In this document: one piece after another, positions 4,906-5,400 of the stretch
Layout of the letters: the number at the start of each line of letters is the position of its first letter
Position numbering within the stretch: position 1 is the first letter of the stretch
NCBI GenBank assembly: GCA_044868295.1
Contig: JBIOWF010000199.1
Coordinates: 1 to 5,400 of the forward strand
Length of the DNA stretch: 5,400 nucleotides
DNA from: JBIOWF01 sp044868295
Lineage (GTDB): Bacteria > Actinomycetota > Actinomycetes > Streptosporangiales > Streptosporangiaceae
Reading direction: 5' to 3'
The notes under the pieces: generated by a model
What the model was told of the DNA's origin: nothing
What the model saw: the letters and a program-made list of their open reading frames with translations, nothing else
Database searches by the model: none
Made by a program: the position numbers and the translations under genes

Positions 4906-5400
4906 TCAGGGGAGGCGGCCGACGTGGGCGAGTGCCTGCTTCAGCAGAACGCCGTGTCCGCCGGTCATCTCCTGCTGCACCATCGGGGAGGCCGCCTCCT
5001 CCGGCGTGAACCAGATGAGGTCTAGGGCGTCCTGCCGGGGACGGCAGTCCCCCGCGACCGGGACGATGTAGGCGAGGGACACCGCGTGCTGGCGCGGATC
5101 GTGGTACGGCGTGACGCCCGGCGTCGGGAAGTACTCCGCGACGGTGAACGGCTGCGGGGTGGCGGGCACCCGGGGCAGCGCCACGGGGCCGAGGTCCTTC
5201 TCCAGATGCCGCACGAGCGCGTCGCGGACACGCTCGTGGTGGAGCACCCGCCCGGAGACCAGGGCCCGGCTGACCGTCCCCTCTGACCCGATGCGCAGCA
5301 GGAGACCGACGCGGGTCACGACGCCCGTGTCGTCGACTCGCACCGGCACGGCGTCGACGTAGAGGATCGGCATCCGCCCCCTCACCAGCTCCAACTCTTC
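4906..5400 (-). CDS. DUF4916 Nudix-fold family protein (5' end cut by window edge)
   Basis: The frame is open to the right edge: codons for Glu-Glu precede the TTG at 5394, so the real start lies outside and the TTG is probably an internal Leu. The visible 164 residues match the actinobacterial DUF4916 'NUDIX hydrolase family' proteins from memory, e.g. PILYVDAVPVRVDD (11-24), PQPFTVAEYFPTPG and DPRQHAVSLAYIVPV. The Nudix box position (50-72 of the visible part) reads GRVLHHE, seven residues, then RHLEKDLGP. The G-x5-E-x7-R frame is kept, but the REUxEE core is RHLEKD, so the metal-binding glutamates are largely replaced. It may therefore have altered catalysis or be a binding protein. Substrate is unknown. 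It is convergent with the Pro-Lys protein gene, 36 bases apart, and is likely part of a different transcript coming from the right. Confidence 0.85.
   Translation of the reverse strand, partial: EELELVRGRMPILYVDAVPVRVDDTGVVTRVGLLLRIGSEGTVSRALVSGRVLHHERVRDALVRHLEKDLGPVALPRVPATPQPFTVAEYFPTPGVTPYHDPRQHAVSLAYIVPVAGDCRPRQDALDLIWFTPEEAASPMVQQEMTGGHGVLLKQALAHVGRLP

Noticed and set aside
3990..5009. Plus-strand open frame of 339 codons across three genes
   Set aside because: It runs in another frame over the end of DUF4239, the Pro-Lys protein and part of the Nudix gene, with shadow-like composition.

Overview
The window is high-GC actinomycete DNA, with strong G/C bias at third codon positions. The gene families (family 2B encapsulin, cargo-type polyprenyl synthase, bestrophin-like DUF4239 membrane protein, DUF4916 Nudix-like protein) fit a mycelial actinomycete of the Streptomyces or Streptosporangium kind. 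The genus is inference. There are six protein genes and no RNA gene, CRISPR array or insertion sequence.

Left part (1-2123, minus strand): a polyprenyl diphosphate synthase (2123-1053) is followed, after a 186-base spacer, by a family 2B encapsulin shell protein with an inserted cyclic-nucleotide-binding-like domain (866 to beyond the left edge). This is a cargo-plus-shell pair: a protein nanocompartment of HK97 capsid ancestry expected to enclose an isoprenoid-making enzyme. The shell gene is cut by the window edge, so nothing beyond its first 288 codons can be read.

Middle (2124-3202): a 263-base divergent intergenic region carries two inverted repeats, a hairpin over the synthase leader and an exact 11-base tandem repeat. 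It separates the nanocompartment operon from a plus-strand IclR-family regulator, the obvious candidate for its control. Both the regulator and the synthase contain one rare TTA leucine codon, which hints at bldA-type developmental control.

Right part (3203-5400): a plus-strand pair with a 4-base ATGA overlap encodes a four-helix DUF4239 membrane protein and an unrecognised secreted or anchored protein with a Pro-Lys repeat and a C-terminal membrane helix. Facing them on the minus strand is a Nudix-fold DUF4916 protein with a degenerate Nudix box, cut by the right edge. These genes have no evident link to the encapsulin system.
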